This document shows, one piece after another, positions 19,504-29,144 of a DNA stretch of 64,000 nt (position 1 is its first letter; each line of letters begins with the position of its first letter). The translations under genes and the position numbers were made by a program. The notes under the pieces are model-generated. The model saw nothing but the letters and a program-made list of their open reading frames with translations, was not told the DNA's origin and made no database searches. Source of the stretch: Roseivivax sediminis (GTDB taxonomy: Bacteria > Pseudomonadota > Alphaproteobacteria > Rhodobacterales > Rhodobacteraceae); contig NZ_FOMS01000001.1 of NCBI RefSeq assembly GCF_900112685.1, forward strand, positions 310,001-374,000, in the 5' to 3' direction.

Positions 19504-19768
19504 GACGCTCCCCCTCCCGCAGCGTGACAAGGTCGTAAGGCGGCCGCGGCACCTTGCCTGCCGCCCGATCTGCCACCGCCGCGGCGATCCGGCGGCGATG
19601 CCGGGCGATCCACTCATAAGCCTCCTGGTGGCTCGGCCGCTCCCCCGGCCGCAGCGCCTCCATCAGGCATTCCGGCACCTGCGCCTCGTACGCGCCGTCC
19701 TCCAGATGCGCCCGGACGCGGTAGGCCTCCGCCCCGGGGTCCCGGCCCAGAACCTCGACCACGCTCAT
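19493..19768 (-). CDS. Small protein of unknown function within the dehydrogenase operon
   Basis: A 91-residue protein starting [20 protein letters not shown]. Its ATG overlaps the E1 beta stop (ATGA) and its stop lies inside the E2-like start region, so translation is coupled on both sides. The pattern of a short beta-rich half and a helical half ([20 protein letters not shown]) weakly recalls DUF1488, but I cannot assign it. High-GC third positions fit real coding. Its place suggests an accessory factor of the complex. Confidence 0.75.
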   Translation of the reverse strand: MSVVEVLGRDPGAEAYRVRAHLEDGAYEAQVPECLMEALRPGERPSHQEAYEWIARHRRRIAAAVADRAAGKVPRPPYDLVTLREGERHGG

Positions 19769-21090
19769 CGGTAGCACGCATGCCGGGCAGCGGCGACCAC
19801 GTCGGCGGCGCGCGGCAGCGCCAGTTCCTCAAGGGTCTCGGCATAGGGCATGGGAACATCCGCGCCGGTGACCGAACCGATCGGCGCGTCGAGCCAGTCG
19901 AACGCCGCCCGCGTCACCTCCGCGGCCAGATAAGCGCCGATACCGCCCTGCGGCCAGCCTTCCTCCACCGTCACGCAACGATGCGTCTTCCGCACGCTCG
20001 CCGCCACGGCCTCCACGTCCAGCGGGCGCAGGCTGCGCAGGTCGATGACCTCCGCCGCGATGCCCTCGGCCGCCAGCGTGTCGGCCGCCTCCAGCACCGC
20101 CGCCATGGCCGGGCCATAGCCGGCAAGCGTGACGTCGCCGCCCTCGCGCCAGGTCCGCGCCCGGCCCAGAGGCACGAGATGATCGTCGAGCGCCGGCACC
20201 TCGAAGGCGCGGCCGTAGAGCCGTTCGTTCTCCAGGAAGATGACCGGGTCCGGATCGCGGATCGCCGCCTTCAGCAGCCCCTTCGCGTCCGAGGCGGCGA
20301 AGGGATAGACCACCTTCAGCCCCGGCACATGAGCGGCCCAAGCCGCAAGGCACATCGCGTGCTGCGCCCCCACGCGCCCCGCCGCGCCATTCGGCCCGCG
20401 AAAGACGATCGGACAGGCGATCCGCCCGCCCGACATGTAGTGGGTGAAGGCGGCCGAGTTGACGATCTGGTCCATCGCCTGCAACGCGAAGGACATGTTC
20501 ATGAATTCCACGACCGGGCGCTGGCCGGCGAAGGCCGCGCCGATCCCGATGCCGCTGAAGGCGGCCTCGGTCACCGGCACGTCGATCACCCGGCCGGACC
20601 CGAAGGCGTCGAGCAGCCCCTGCGTCACCCGGTAGGGCCCCTCGGCCGATCCGATCTCCTCGCCCATCACGAAGACGCTCTCGTCGCGCTGCATCTCCTC
20701 GAAGAGGGCCGCGCGCAGGGCCTCACGCACGATCAGCGGACCGCGATGGACATGCGCGGGCCAGCCCGGCTCGGCCAGCGCCGTACCGCGCCCCCGTCGG
20801 GGCGCCGGGCGCGGCGCGGCGTTCGGATCTGCGGTACCCGCCACGGCGGCATCCGCATGCAGCAGCGCGATGGGCGTGTCGACCTTCACCGCCTCGCTAC
20901 CCTCCGGCACCAGGATCCGGCCGAGCCGCCCGGCCGCCACCGCCTCGAATTCCAGCGTCGCCTTGTCGGTCTCGATCTCTGCGATGACGTCGCCGGGCTC
21001 CACCGCGTCGCCCTCGGCCACGAACCACCGCGCCAGCCGGCCCTCCTCCATCGCGGGCGACAGGGCGGGCATGCGGATCTCGGTCGCCAT
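19765..21090 (-). CDS. 2-oxoacid dehydrogenase E1 beta with N-terminal lipoyl domain
   Basis: A 441-residue subunit. Residues 1-80 are a biotinyl/lipoyl domain (IRMPALSPAMEEGRLARWFV and the lipoyl-lysine site EIETDKATLEFE), a linker follows, and from about residue 110 the transketolase pyrimidine-binding and C-terminal domains (FVMGEEIGSAEGPYRVTQGL, GPNGAAGRVGAQHA). Alphaproteobacterial pyruvate dehydrogenase E1 beta subunits have this layout. The ATG at 21090 follows GGAGG, with the E1 alpha stop 4 bases upstream. The carrier on E1 beta explains why the downstream E2-like protein has none. Substrate (pyruvate, acetoin or branched-chain) is not decided by sequence. Confidence 0.9.
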   Translation of the reverse strand: MATEIRMPALSPAMEEGRLARWFVAEGDAVEPGDVIAEIETDKATLEFEAVAAGRLGRILVPEGSEAVKVDTPIALLHADAAVAGTADPNAAPRPAPRRGRGTALAEPGWPAHVHRGPLIVREALRAALFEEMQRDESVFVMGEEIGSAEGPYRVTQGLLDAFGSGRVIDVPVTEAAFSGIGIGAAFAGQRPVVEFMNMSFALQAMDQIVNSAAFTHYMSGGRIACPIVFRGPNGAAGRVGAQHAMCLAAWAAHVPGLKVVYPFAASDAKGLLKAAIRDPDPVIFLENERLYGRAFEVPALDDHLVPLGRARTWREGGDVTLAGYGPAMAAVLEAADTLAAEGIAAEVIDLRSLRPLDVEAVAASVRKTHRCVTVEEGWPQGGIGAYLAAEVTRAAFDWLDAPIGSVTGADVPMPYAETLEELALPRAADVVAAARHACYR

Positions 21091-21094
21091 CGTC

Positions 21095-22072
21095 TCAGAC
21101 CTCCGCGTAGACATGCCGGTGAAGCGCGTCGTCCCCCGGCGCCTCGGCCGCCCGCGCGGCATCGGCGGCGGCGCTGACGATCTCCTTCACCTCGCGGTCG
21201 ATGGCGCGCAGCGCGTCCTCCTCCGCGGCGCCCTCGGCCAGCAGGGAAGCGCGCAGCGAATCGATGGGATCGCGGCTCTCGCGCATCCGCGCGGCCTCGT
21301 CCCGCGTGCGGTACTTGGCCGGATCGGCCATCGAATGACCGCGATAGCGGTAGGTGCGCGCCTCGACCACGTACGGCCCCTTCCCCGCGCGCACGTGCAG
21401 CACCGCGTCCTCGGCCACGCCGCGCACCGCGCGCACGTCCATCCCGTCGACCCCCTGCACCGGCAGCCCGTAGGCCTTCGCCCGGTCGAGAAGCCCCGGC
21501 CCCGCGCCGGACAGCCCGCCACCGGCAGGGTACGAGTTGTTCTCGATCACGAAGAGCACTGGCAGGGCAAGCGCCTGCGCCACCCGGTAGGTCTCCGCCA
21601 CCTGGCCCTGGTCGGCGGCGGCATCGCCGAAATAGACAAAGGTCACGTCGTTGGTGCCGCGCTGCTTCTGCGCCAGCGCGAGCCCCGCGCCGATCGGCAC
21701 CTGCGCGCCGACGATGCCGTGCCCGCCCCAGAAGCCGCGCGCCGGATCGAACAGGTGCATCGATCCGCCCTTGCCGCCGGAGGCGCCACTCTCGCGCCCC
21801 AGCAGCTCCGCCATGATCGCGGCCGGCGCCATCCCGGCGGCGAGCGCGTGGCCGTGCCCGCGATAAGAGGTGATGCGCTGGTCGCCGTCGCGCGCGGCCG
21901 ACTCCATCCCGGTCACCACGGCCTCCTGGCCGATGTAGAGATGGCAGAATCCCGCGATCAGCCCCATGCCGTAGAGTTGCCCGGCCTTCTCCTCGAACCT
22001 GCGGATCAGCAGCATGTCGCGGTAGAGACCGATATCGCCCGCAGGCGCCTCTCCCGTCTCGCGTGCCGCCAT
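21095..22072 (-). CDS. 2-oxoacid dehydrogenase E1 alpha
   Basis: A 325-residue thiamin-diphosphate-binding subunit. Visible are RRFEEKAGQLYGMGLIAGFC, the phosphorylation-loop-like YRGHGHALAAG and SYRYRGHSMADPAKYRT. The ThDP motif begins GDAAADQGQVAETYRVAQAL and ends VIENN; the usual third Gly of GDG is Ala here. First gene of a four-gene operon with overlapping ends. An acetoin-type (AcoA) or pyruvate-type identity are both possible. Confidence 0.9.
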   Translation of the reverse strand: MAARETGEAPAGDIGLYRDMLLIRRFEEKAGQLYGMGLIAGFCHLYIGQEAVVTGMESAARDGDQRITSYRGHGHALAAGMAPAAIMAELLGRESGASGGKGGSMHLFDPARGFWGGHGIVGAQVPIGAGLALAQKQRGTNDVTFVYFGDAAADQGQVAETYRVAQALALPVLFVIENNSYPAGGGLSGAGPGLLDRAKAYGLPVQGVDGMDVRAVRGVAEDAVLHVRAGKGPYVVEARTYRYRGHSMADPAKYRTRDEAARMRESRDPIDSLRASLLAEGAAEEDALRAIDREVKEIVSAAADAARAAEAPGDDALHRHVYAEV

Positions 22073-22231
22073 GGCCGCGCCCTCCCGTTTCGCCGCGGTT
22101 ATCGCTCACATTGCGTCTCAACCTAGGGGAGGCGCAATTTTCTTTCAAGCGCGCCGGCGTCGTCGCGATTGCGGCCCGCGCGCCCCCTGCTATCGTCCGC
22201 GCGAACGCCCGTGCAAGCCGACAGGAAGACC

Positions 22232-23185
22232 ATGATCCGCAGCTTCACCCTCGACGACGGCCGGCTGAATTCGGCGCCGCGGCTGCGCCGCGACGCGGTC
22301 TGGATCGACCTGATCGCCCCGACGGCGCAGGAGGCGGAGGAGGCCGCCGATCTTGCCGGAGTGCGCGTGCCGAGCCGCGCCGACATGGAGGAGATCGAAG
22401 TCTCCTCGCGCCTCTACCTCGCGGGCGGCGCCGCCTTCATGACGGCGATCCTGCCCGCGCACACCGATGGCGACGATCCCGACATGGCCCCGGTCAGCTT
22501 CGTTCTGTCCGAGGCGCACCTGCTGACCGTGCGCCACCACACTCCGCGCGCGTTCGAGACCTTCCCGGTCGCCGCCGCCCGCGGCTCCGCCGACCTGACC
22601 GATTCCCATGCGGTGCTGGTGGCGCTCCTTGAGGCGCTGGTCGACCGGCTCGCCGACATCCTGGAACGCGCGGCGAGCGACATCGACGCGATCTCGCGCC
22701 GCGTCTTCCGCTCCGGCGGCAACGGCGAGCGCGACTTCCAGGCGATGCTGGAGGAAATCGGCCGCAAGGGCGATCTGACCTCGAACATGCGCGATTCGCT
22801 TGTCACGCTCGACCGGCTGGCGCGCTTTCTCGGCCAGCTCACCGCGCGCCGCGACGCCTCGCGGGACATGCGCGACCGTCTCAAGGTCCTCAGCCGCGAC
22901 GTCGGCTCGCTGCTCGACCACGCCGGCTTCCTGTCGCAGAAGATCACCTTCCTGCTCGACGCCACGCTGGGCATGATCTCGATCGAGCAGAACGCCATCA
23001 TCAAGATCTTCTCGGTGGTGGCGGTGATGTTAATGCCGCCGACGCTGATCGCGTCGGTCTACGGAATGAACTTCGAGCATATGCCGGAACTCGGCTGGCC
23101 CTTCGGCTACCCGCTGGCGCTGGCGCTCATGGTGGTCTCCGCCATCGTCCCCTGGCTCTACTTCCGCAGGCGCGGCTGGCTCTGA
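22232..23185 (+). CDS. corA: CorA-family divalent metal transporter
   Basis: A 317-residue inner-membrane magnesium/cobalt channel. The C-terminus has the two transmembrane helices (IIKIFSVVAVMLMPPTLIAS and PLALALMVVSAIVPWLYF) with the signature GMN in SVYGMNFEHMPEL between them. The large N-terminal cytoplasmic part is helical. ACAGGAAG lies 6 bases before the ATG. The short divergent gap to the dehydrogenase operon (about 160 bases) holds both promoters. Confidence 0.95.
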   Translation: MIRSFTLDDGRLNSAPRLRRDAVWIDLIAPTAQEAEEAADLAGVRVPSRADMEEIEVSSRLYLAGGAAFMTAILPAHTDGDDPDMAPVSFVLSEAHLLTVRHHTPRAFETFPVAAARGSADLTDSHAVLVALLEALVDRLADILERAASDIDAISRRVFRSGGNGERDFQAMLEEIGRKGDLTSNMRDSLVTLDRLARFLGQLTARRDASRDMRDRLKVLSRDVGSLLDHAGFLSQKITFLLDATLGMISIEQNAIIKIFSVVAVMLMPPTLIASVYGMNFEHMPELGWPFGYPLALALMVVSAIVPWLYFRRRGWL

Positions 23186-23245
23186 CCGCCGCGCCTCCGC
23201 GCCAACCGCCCGCAGCGCCCCCGGCACCTCTCCTGCCCCTGCCCC

Positions 23246-23294
23246 TTCTTCTCGTTGCAAATACTCTGGGGAGCGCGAGGGGCCGGCCCCTCGC
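23246..23294. repeat. AAATACTC repeat with perfect hairpin (copy 4)
   Basis: TTCTTCTCGTTGCAAATACT at 23246-23265 is followed by CTGGGGAGC and a perfect 20-base palindrome, GCGAGGGGCC/GGCCCCTCGC (23275-23294). Same layout as 7928-7976. It stands between the converging corA and sdaA genes and may act as the terminator for sdaA. Confidence 0.65.
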
Positions 23295-23317
23295 ACCTCT
23301 CCGCCGGACGCGCCGCC

Positions 23318-24691
23318 TCAGCAATTCGGCACGTTCACCGCGAGCCCCCCGAGCGAGGTTTCCTTGTACTTCTCGGCCATGTCCGCGCCGACCTGACGCA
23401 TGGTCTCGATGCAGGCGTCGAGCGGCACGAGATGCACCCCGTCGCCGCGCAGCGCCAGCGATGCCGCCGACACGGCCTTGATCGCGCCGAGCCCGTTGCG
23501 TTCGATGCACGGCACCTGGACAAGCCCCTTCACCGGATCGCAGGTCATGCCGAGGTGATGCTCGAGCGCGATCTCGGCGGCGTTCTCCACCTGCGCCGGG
23601 GTGCCGCCCATGACCGCGCAGAGCCCCGCCGCCGCCATCGCCGCGGCCGATCCGACCTCGGCCTGGCAGCCGGCCTCGGCGCCCGAGATCGAGGCGTTGT
23701 ATTTGACCAGCCCGCCGATCGCCGCGGCTGTCAGCAGGAATTCGGGGATCTTCGCGCGCGAGGCGCCCGGCACGTGGTCGAGCCAGTAGCGGATCGTCGC
23801 CGGCATCACGCCCGCCGCGCCGTTGGTGGGCGCGGTCACGACCTGACCGCCGGCGGCGTTCTCCTCGTTCACCGCCATGGCGTAGACGCTCATCCAGTCG
23901 TTGATCGTGTGCGGTGCGCTGAGGTTCGTGCCCCGCTCGGCCAGCAGCGCGTCGTGGATGCGCTTGGCCCGCCGGCGCACATTCAGGCCGCCGGGAAGCG
24001 TGCCGTCATTCTCGAGCCCCCGGTCGATGCAGGCGTCCATCACCGACCAGATCCGCGCGACGCCCGAATCCAGCGCCTCGTGGGTGCCGCGCGAGAGCTC
24101 GTTGGCGCGCTTCATCTGCGCCACCGAGAGGCCCGAGGCGTCGGCCATCGCCAGCATCTCCCGCGCGCTCTTGAACGGATAGGGCACCGGCGGGCCGTCG
24201 TCTGTGTCGCGGCCCGCGGCCAGCTCCGCCTCGGTCAGCACGAAGCCGCCGCCGACAGAGTAGTAGGTCTCCTGCAGGATCACGTCGCCCTGCGCGTCGG
24301 TGGCCATCAGCATCATGCCGTTGGCATGCCCCGGCAGGCTGCGGTCGTAGTCGAAGCGCAGGTCGGTCTCGGGGTCGAAGGCCAGCTCCGGCAGGGCGTC
24401 GGGAGTCAGGCGCTTGCGCTCACGGATCCGCGTGAGTTCCACCTCCGCGGCCTCGGCGTCGTAGGTTTCGGGCCGGAACCCGGCGAGGCCGAGGATCACT
24501 GCCCGGTCGGTGGCGTGCCCGACCCCGGTGAAGGCGAGCGATCCGTGCAGAGCCCCCTTCACCCCGTGCGGCGTGTAATCGGAGGCGCGCATCGCGCCCA
24601 GGAAGCGCGCCGCGGCCACCATTGGCCCCATCGTGTGGGAAGAGGACGGGCCGATGCCGACCTTGAACATCTCGAAGACGGACAGGAACAT
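23318..24691 (-). CDS. sdaA: L-serine ammonia-lyase (iron-sulfur type)
   Basis: A 457-residue single-chain enzyme that deaminates L-serine to pyruvate using a 4Fe-4S cluster. It opens [20 protein letters not shown], the conserved SSSHTMGPM segment. The C-terminal half holds cluster cysteines ([26 protein letters not shown]). Length matches family. The start overlaps the upstream gst stop (TGATG). Confidence 0.96.
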   Translation of the reverse strand: MFLSVFEMFKVGIGPSSSHTMGPMVAAARFLGAMRASDYTPHGVKGALHGSLAFTGVGHATDRAVILGLAGFRPETYDAEAAEVELTRIRERKRLTPDALPELAFDPETDLRFDYDRSLPGHANGMMLMATDAQGDVILQETYYSVGGGFVLTEAELAAGRDTDDGPPVPYPFKSAREMLAMADASGLSVAQMKRANELSRGTHEALDSGVARIWSVMDACIDRGLENDGTLPGGLNVRRRAKRIHDALLAERGTNLSAPHTINDWMSVYAMAVNEENAAGGQVVTAPTNGAAGVMPATIRYWLDHVPGASRAKIPEFLLTAAAIGGLVKYNASISGAEAGCQAEVGSAAAMAAAGLCAVMGGTPAQVENAAEIALEHHLGMTCDPVKGLVQVPCIERNGLGAIKAVSAASLALRGDGVHLVPLDACIETMRQVGADMAEKYKETSLGGLAVNVPNC

Positions 24692-25389
24692 CAGGTTGCG
24701 CTTCCTTCTGGCGGGTCGGGCAGGATCGGTGCGGTGAACGGCGTCGGGCCGAGTCCTTCGGCGGCGGCGGCGCGAAGCGCACCCTCGCGCGCCTCGATAC
24801 CGGCGGCAAGCCGCGACAGTGCGGGCGTGTCGGACAGGCGGAACCAGCCAGTACCGCCGGCCGGATAGAGGGCGCACCAGCGCAGGCAGCAGGCGAGGTA
24901 GAGACCGAGAACGCTCGGCCGGTCGGGAGCGAAGCCGGCCGTCCCCGCGGACGCGGCCCGGTCGAGCATGGCCAGGTGGCGCGTCAGGCTGGCGGGCAGC
25001 CCCTCCCGGAGCGCGCGCCGAGCCGTGTCGCCGTCGACGTATTGCCCGGGATAGAACATCATACGCATCTCCGCGTGAAGCGTGTTCGACACGAAGAAGA
25101 GATGCGACAGGAAGGCCGCGCGGCCCGGCGCGTCCGGCGCCGGCGCCAGCGCGCCGTGGCGGTCGGCCAGCCACAGAAGGATCGCCGCGGTCTCGAACAT
25201 GGCGCCGTCCGGCCCTTCGAGCGCCGGGATGCGGCCGGCCGGGTTGATCGCGAGATACGCCGCGGAGCGCTGTGCACGCGCCCGCCGATCGACCAGCACG
25301 GTGTCGTGGGGCAGCCCCATTTCCTCCAGCGCCAGTCGCACGGCGAGCGAGGCGTTGTCCGGAGCGTAGTGCAGGCGATAGCTTGTCAT
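24691..25389 (-). CDS. Glutathione S-transferase family protein
   Basis: A 232-residue protein. The N-terminal thioredoxin-fold domain (YRLHYAPDNASLAVRLALEE, NPAGRIPALEGPDG, ETAAILLWLADRHG) is followed by an all-helical C-terminal domain. The Pro of RIPAL and the Glu of FETAAI are the usual glutathione contacts. Its stop overlaps the sdaA start, so the two are co-translated, although no metabolic link is obvious. Divergent from rpiA. Confidence 0.9.
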   Translation of the reverse strand: MTSYRLHYAPDNASLAVRLALEEMGLPHDTVLVDRRARAQRSAAYLAINPAGRIPALEGPDGAMFETAAILLWLADRHGALAPAPDAPGRAAFLSHLFFVSNTLHAEMRMMFYPGQYVDGDTARRALREGLPASLTRHLAMLDRAASAGTAGFAPDRPSVLGLYLACCLRWCALYPAGGTGWFRLSDTPALSRLAAGIEAREGALRAAAAEGLGPTPFTAPILPDPPEGSAT

Positions 25390-25552
25390 GCCCCCACAGA
25401 TAGGGGGCCGCGTCCGCCTCGCGATGCCTGATTGCGACGCGGCGCGTGGAAAATGCGCCCGGCGGCGCGCGCCCGGCTCCCGATTGCCCCTCGCAGGGGG
25501 CGGACGCTTTGCCTATAAGCGGCCCCGCAACCCAAAGCCGGAGACGCACCCC

Positions 25553-26341
25553 ATGTCCGCAGAGCTCTCGCCCATCGACAAGGCCAAGTTCGTGGCCGCC
25601 CGCCGCGCCGCCGATTTCGTCGAGGACGGGATGCGCGTCGGGCTCGGCACCGGCTCGACCGCCGCGTGGCTCGTGCGCTGCCTCGGCGAGATGGTGCGCG
25701 AGAACGGCCTGCGCATCCGCGGCGTGCCGACCTCGTCGCGCACCGCGTCGCTCGCCCGCGACGAGGGGATCGAGGTGATCACGCTCGACGAGGCGCGCTG
25801 GCTCGACATCACCATCGACGGCGCCGACGAGTTCGACGGCGCGCTCAACCTGATCAAGGGCGGCGGCGGCGCGCTATTGCAGGAGAAGATCGTGGCGACG
25901 GCCTCCGACCGCATGGTGGTTATCGCCGACGCGGCGAAGGAGGTCGCGCATCTGGGCGCTTTTCCCCTGCCCGTCGAGGTGGTGCCCTTCGGCTGGCGCA
26001 CGACCGAGGCGCTGGTGGCCGAAGCGCTGGAGTCGATGGACGTAATGGGCCGCGAGACGGCGCTGCGGATGAACGGCACAGAACCCTACGTCACCGACGA
26101 GGGCAACTATATCCTCGATCTGCGTCTGGGGCGGATCGGCAATGCAAGACAGCTGGCACTGGTGCTCAACCAGATGCCGGGGGTGGTCGAGAACGGGCTT
26201 TTCATCGACATCTGCGACACCGTGGTCGTGGGCCACGGCGACGGCCGGCTGGAGCTGCGCGACATCAATGCCGGCACGGTGACCGAAGACCGCGTGGACT
26301 TCGCCGACAACGAAAACCTGTTCCGGGATCTCGGGGAGTGA
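25553..26341 (+). CDS. rpiA: Ribose-5-phosphate isomerase A
   Basis: A 262-residue enzyme of the pentose phosphate pathway. Visible motifs are GMRVGLGTGSTAAWLV (phosphate loop), ITIDGADEFD (catalytic acid), NLIKGGGGALLQEKIVA (catalytic base and lysine). Length and ends are normal. gor follows by about 115 bases in the same direction. Confidence 0.97.
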   Translation: MSAELSPIDKAKFVAARRAADFVEDGMRVGLGTGSTAAWLVRCLGEMVRENGLRIRGVPTSSRTASLARDEGIEVITLDEARWLDITIDGADEFDGALNLIKGGGGALLQEKIVATASDRMVVIADAAKEVAHLGAFPLPVEVVPFGWRTTEALVAEALESMDVMGRETALRMNGTEPYVTDEGNYILDLRLGRIGNARQLALVLNQMPGVVENGLFIDICDTVVVGHGDGRLELRDINAGTVTEDRVDFADNENLFRDLGE

Positions 26342-26456
26342 CGGCCGCGATGTGACGACGCCGGGCGGCAGACGCTCCCCCGCGCCCACCCTGCCGTGAC
26401 TGGCCAAGGCCGGCATCCTGTGGGATACCGGCCCGGGAACCAGACGGGGGCAATGC

Positions 26457-27902
26457 ATGAGCGAGTTCGACTACGATCTCTTCGTCATCGGCGGCGGGTC
26501 CGGGGGCACGCGCGCGGCGCGCGTCGCCGCGGGCGAGGCCGGCGCCCGGGTCGGTCTCGCCGAGGAAAGCCGGTACGGCGGTACCTGCGTGATCCGTGGC
26601 TGCGTGCCGAAGAAACTGATGGTTTTCGCTTCGGAATACGGCGACGTGGCCGAGGACGCGCGCGGCTACGGCTGGACGCTGGAGCGCGGTTCCTTCGACT
26701 GGCCCGGCTTCCGCAGCCATCTCAACACCGAGCTCGACCGGCTGGAACAGGTCTACCGCAATCTGCTGGCCGGCTCGGGGGTGGAGACCTTCGACGCCCG
26801 CGCCCGGCTGCGCGACGCGCATACGGTGGAGCTGTCGACCGGCGAGGTGAAGACGGCCAAGCACATCCTCCTGGCGACCGGCGGGCGGCCGGTGCGCCCT
26901 GATCTGCCGAACGCAGAGATGGGCCTCGTCTCCGACGACATTTTCGGGCTGGATACGCTGCCGAAGAACATCCTGATCGTCGGCGGCGGCTACATCGCCT
27001 GCGAATTCGCCTGCATCCTGCACGGGCTCGGCGTCGAAGTGACGCAATACTACCGCGGCGCCCAGATCCTTCGCGGCTTCGACGAGGAGGCGCGCGGCCT
27101 GATCGCCGACGCCATGTGCAGCCGCGGCATCGACCTGCACACCGGCACCGACATCATCGAGATCGGTCACCCCGCGGACGATCCCGGCAGCACCGGCACC
27201 AACATGTCCTCGCCGCCCGCCTCCGAAGGCGGCGCGCCGCCCGCGTCGCCGAACCGCCAGGGGCCGATCCGCATCAAGACGTCATCCGGCCAGGACAAGG
27301 TCTTCGACGCGGTCTTCTTCGCCACCGGGCGCGCGCCCAATACTGCCGACATGAGTCTGGAAGAGGCCGGCGTGCGGCTCGGCCGCGGCGGCAAGGTGGA
27401 GGTCGACGCCTACAGCCAGAGTTCCGTGCCGTCGATCTACGCCATCGGCGACGTCACAAACCGCGTGAACCTCACCCCCGTCGCGATCCGCGAGGGGATG
27501 GCCTTCGTCGAGACGGTGTTCAAGGGCAATGCCACGCCGGTGGATCACGACCTCATCCCATCGGCCGTGTTCACCCAGCCAGAGTTCGGCACCGTCGGCA
27601 TGACCGAGGAAGAGGCCGCCGAGCAGGAGGAGGTCGAGGTCTACTGCACCTCCTTCCGGCCGATGCAGACAGCCTTCATCGGCCGGCCCGACCGGGTACT
27701 GATGAAGCTGATCGTGTCGAAGGAAACGCGGCGCGTCATGGGCTGTCACATCGTCGCACCCGGCGCGGGAGAAATGATCCAGCTGGCCGGCATCGCGGTG
27801 AAGATGGGCGCTACGAAAGAGGATTTCGACCGCACCTGCGCGGTGCATCCGACCATGTCCGAAGAGATCGTGACCATGCGCAAGCCGGTGCGCAGCGGTT
27901 GA
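26457..27902 (+). CDS. gor: Glutathione-disulfide reductase
   Basis: An FAD-containing NADPH-dependent disulfide reductase of 481 residues that keeps glutathione reduced. Motifs: FAD-binding VIGGGSGGTRAARVA, redox pair GGTCVIRGCVPKKL, NADPH-binding VGGGYIACEFA, and the C-terminal HPTMSEE with the catalytic His. Residues about 238-270 (around 27168-27266) are an extra Pro/Ser/Gly/Ala-rich loop that other glutathione reductases lack, and its DNA contains a small hairpin. The frame is intact across it. Confidence 0.95.
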   Translation: MSEFDYDLFVIGGGSGGTRAARVAAGEAGARVGLAEESRYGGTCVIRGCVPKKLMVFASEYGDVAEDARGYGWTLERGSFDWPGFRSHLNTELDRLEQVYRNLLAGSGVETFDARARLRDAHTVELSTGEVKTAKHILLATGGRPVRPDLPNAEMGLVSDDIFGLDTLPKNILIVGGGYIACEFACILHGLGVEVTQYYRGAQILRGFDEEARGLIADAMCSRGIDLHTGTDIIEIGHPADDPGSTGTNMSSPPASEGGAPPASPNRQGPIRIKTSSGQDKVFDAVFFATGRAPNTADMSLEEAGVRLGRGGKVEVDAYSQSSVPSIYAIGDVTNRVNLTPVAIREGMAFVETVFKGNATPVDHDLIPSAVFTQPEFGTVGMTEEEAAEQEEVEVYCTSFRPMQTAFIGRPDRVLMKLIVSKETRRVMGCHIVAPGAGEMIQLAGIAVKMGATKEDFDRTCAVHPTMSEEIVTMRKPVRSG

Positions 27903-27968
27903 TTTCAAACCGCGCACAACCAGCTATAACGCATGGCAACCGAAATGGTTCATCAAGGGAAGAGCTGA

Positions 27969-29144
27969 ATGGCAGGCAATAGCGGCGGCCCGTGGGGCGG
28001 CGGCGGATCGGGAGGCAGCGGCGGCAATGGTCCGCAGCGCCCCCAGGGCGGCGGAGGCGGCGGCGGACGCCGCCCGGACGACAACCAGATCCCCGAGATC
28101 GACGAGCTGGTGCGCAAGGGGCAGGAGCGGCTGCGCGTCCTGATGGGCGGTCGCGGCAACGGATCGGGCCCCTCGGGCGGCGGCGGGCCGTTCATGACCC
28201 GCGGCACGCTGATCATCGGCGGGCTCGTGGTGCTGGCAATCTGGCTGTTCTCCAGCTTCTACACGGTCCGCCCCGAAGAGCAGTCGGTGGAACTGTTCCT
28301 GGGCGAGTATTCCTCGACCGGGCAGCCGGGCCTCAATTTCGCGCCCTGGCCGCTGGTGACCTACGAGGTCGTCAATGTCACCTCCGAGCGGACCGAGAAC
28401 ATCGGCATGGGCAACGGTCCGACCGAAGAAGGACTGATGCTGACCACCGACGCCAACATCGTGGACATCGAATTCCAGGTGGTCTGGAACATCCAGGATC
28501 CGGCGCGGCTGCTGTTCAACATCCGCGACCCGCAGCTGACGGTGCAGGCGGTGTCCGAGAGCGTCATGCGCGAGATCATCGCGGCGTCCAACCTCGCCCC
28601 GATCCTCAACCGCGACCGCGGACTGATCGCCGACACCGCGCTGGAGAACATCCAAGGCACGCTGAACGAGTACGAATCGGGCATCAACGTGGTGCGTGTG
28701 AACCTCGATGCGGCCGACCCGCCGGCCGAGGTGATCGACGCCTTCCGCGAGGTGCAGGCGGCCGAGCAGGAACGCGACCGGCTTCAGCGCCAGGCCGATG
28801 CCTACGCCAACCGCGTCCTCGCGGAGGCCCGAGGCGAGGCGGCACAGACGCTCGAACAGGCCGAGGCGTACCGCGCCCAGGTGGTCAACGAGGCGATCGG
28901 TGAGGCGTCGCGCTTCATCTCCGTCGCGCAGGAGTTCAATCAGGCGCCCGAGGTCACGCAGCGTCGCCTCTACCTCGAGACCGTCGAGCGCACGCTCGGC
29001 AAGGTCGACAAGATCGTCCTCGACGAGGCGACCGGCAACGGCCAGGGGGTTCTGCCCTACCTGCCGCTCAACGAGCTGAACCGCGGCCGGCCTCAGAGCG
29101 GCCAGTCCGGCACCCAAACCCAGACCAGCGGAGGGTCGAATTGA
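27969..29144 (+). CDS. hflK: FtsH-protease modulator HflK
   Basis: A 391-residue band-7/SPFH protein. The N-terminus is glycine rich (residues 1-75), then a transmembrane helix (TLIIGGLVVLAIWLFSSFYT) and the periplasmic SPFH domain (VRPEEQSVELFLGEY) with a long helical coil (QAAEQERDRLQRQADAYANR). With HflC it forms a cage around FtsH. The stop overlaps the hflC start (TGATG). Confidence 0.96.
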   Translation: MAGNSGGPWGGGGSGGSGGNGPQRPQGGGGGGGRRPDDNQIPEIDELVRKGQERLRVLMGGRGNGSGPSGGGGPFMTRGTLIIGGLVVLAIWLFSSFYTVRPEEQSVELFLGEYSSTGQPGLNFAPWPLVTYEVVNVTSERTENIGMGNGPTEEGLMLTTDANIVDIEFQVVWNIQDPARLLFNIRDPQLTVQAVSESVMREIIAASNLAPILNRDRGLIADTALENIQGTLNEYESGINVVRVNLDAADPPAEVIDAFREVQAAEQERDRLQRQADAYANRVLAEARGEAAQTLEQAEAYRAQVVNEAIGEASRFISVAQEFNQAPEVTQRRLYLETVERTLGKVDKIVLDEATGNGQGVLPYLPLNELNRGRPQSGQSGTQTQTSGGSN

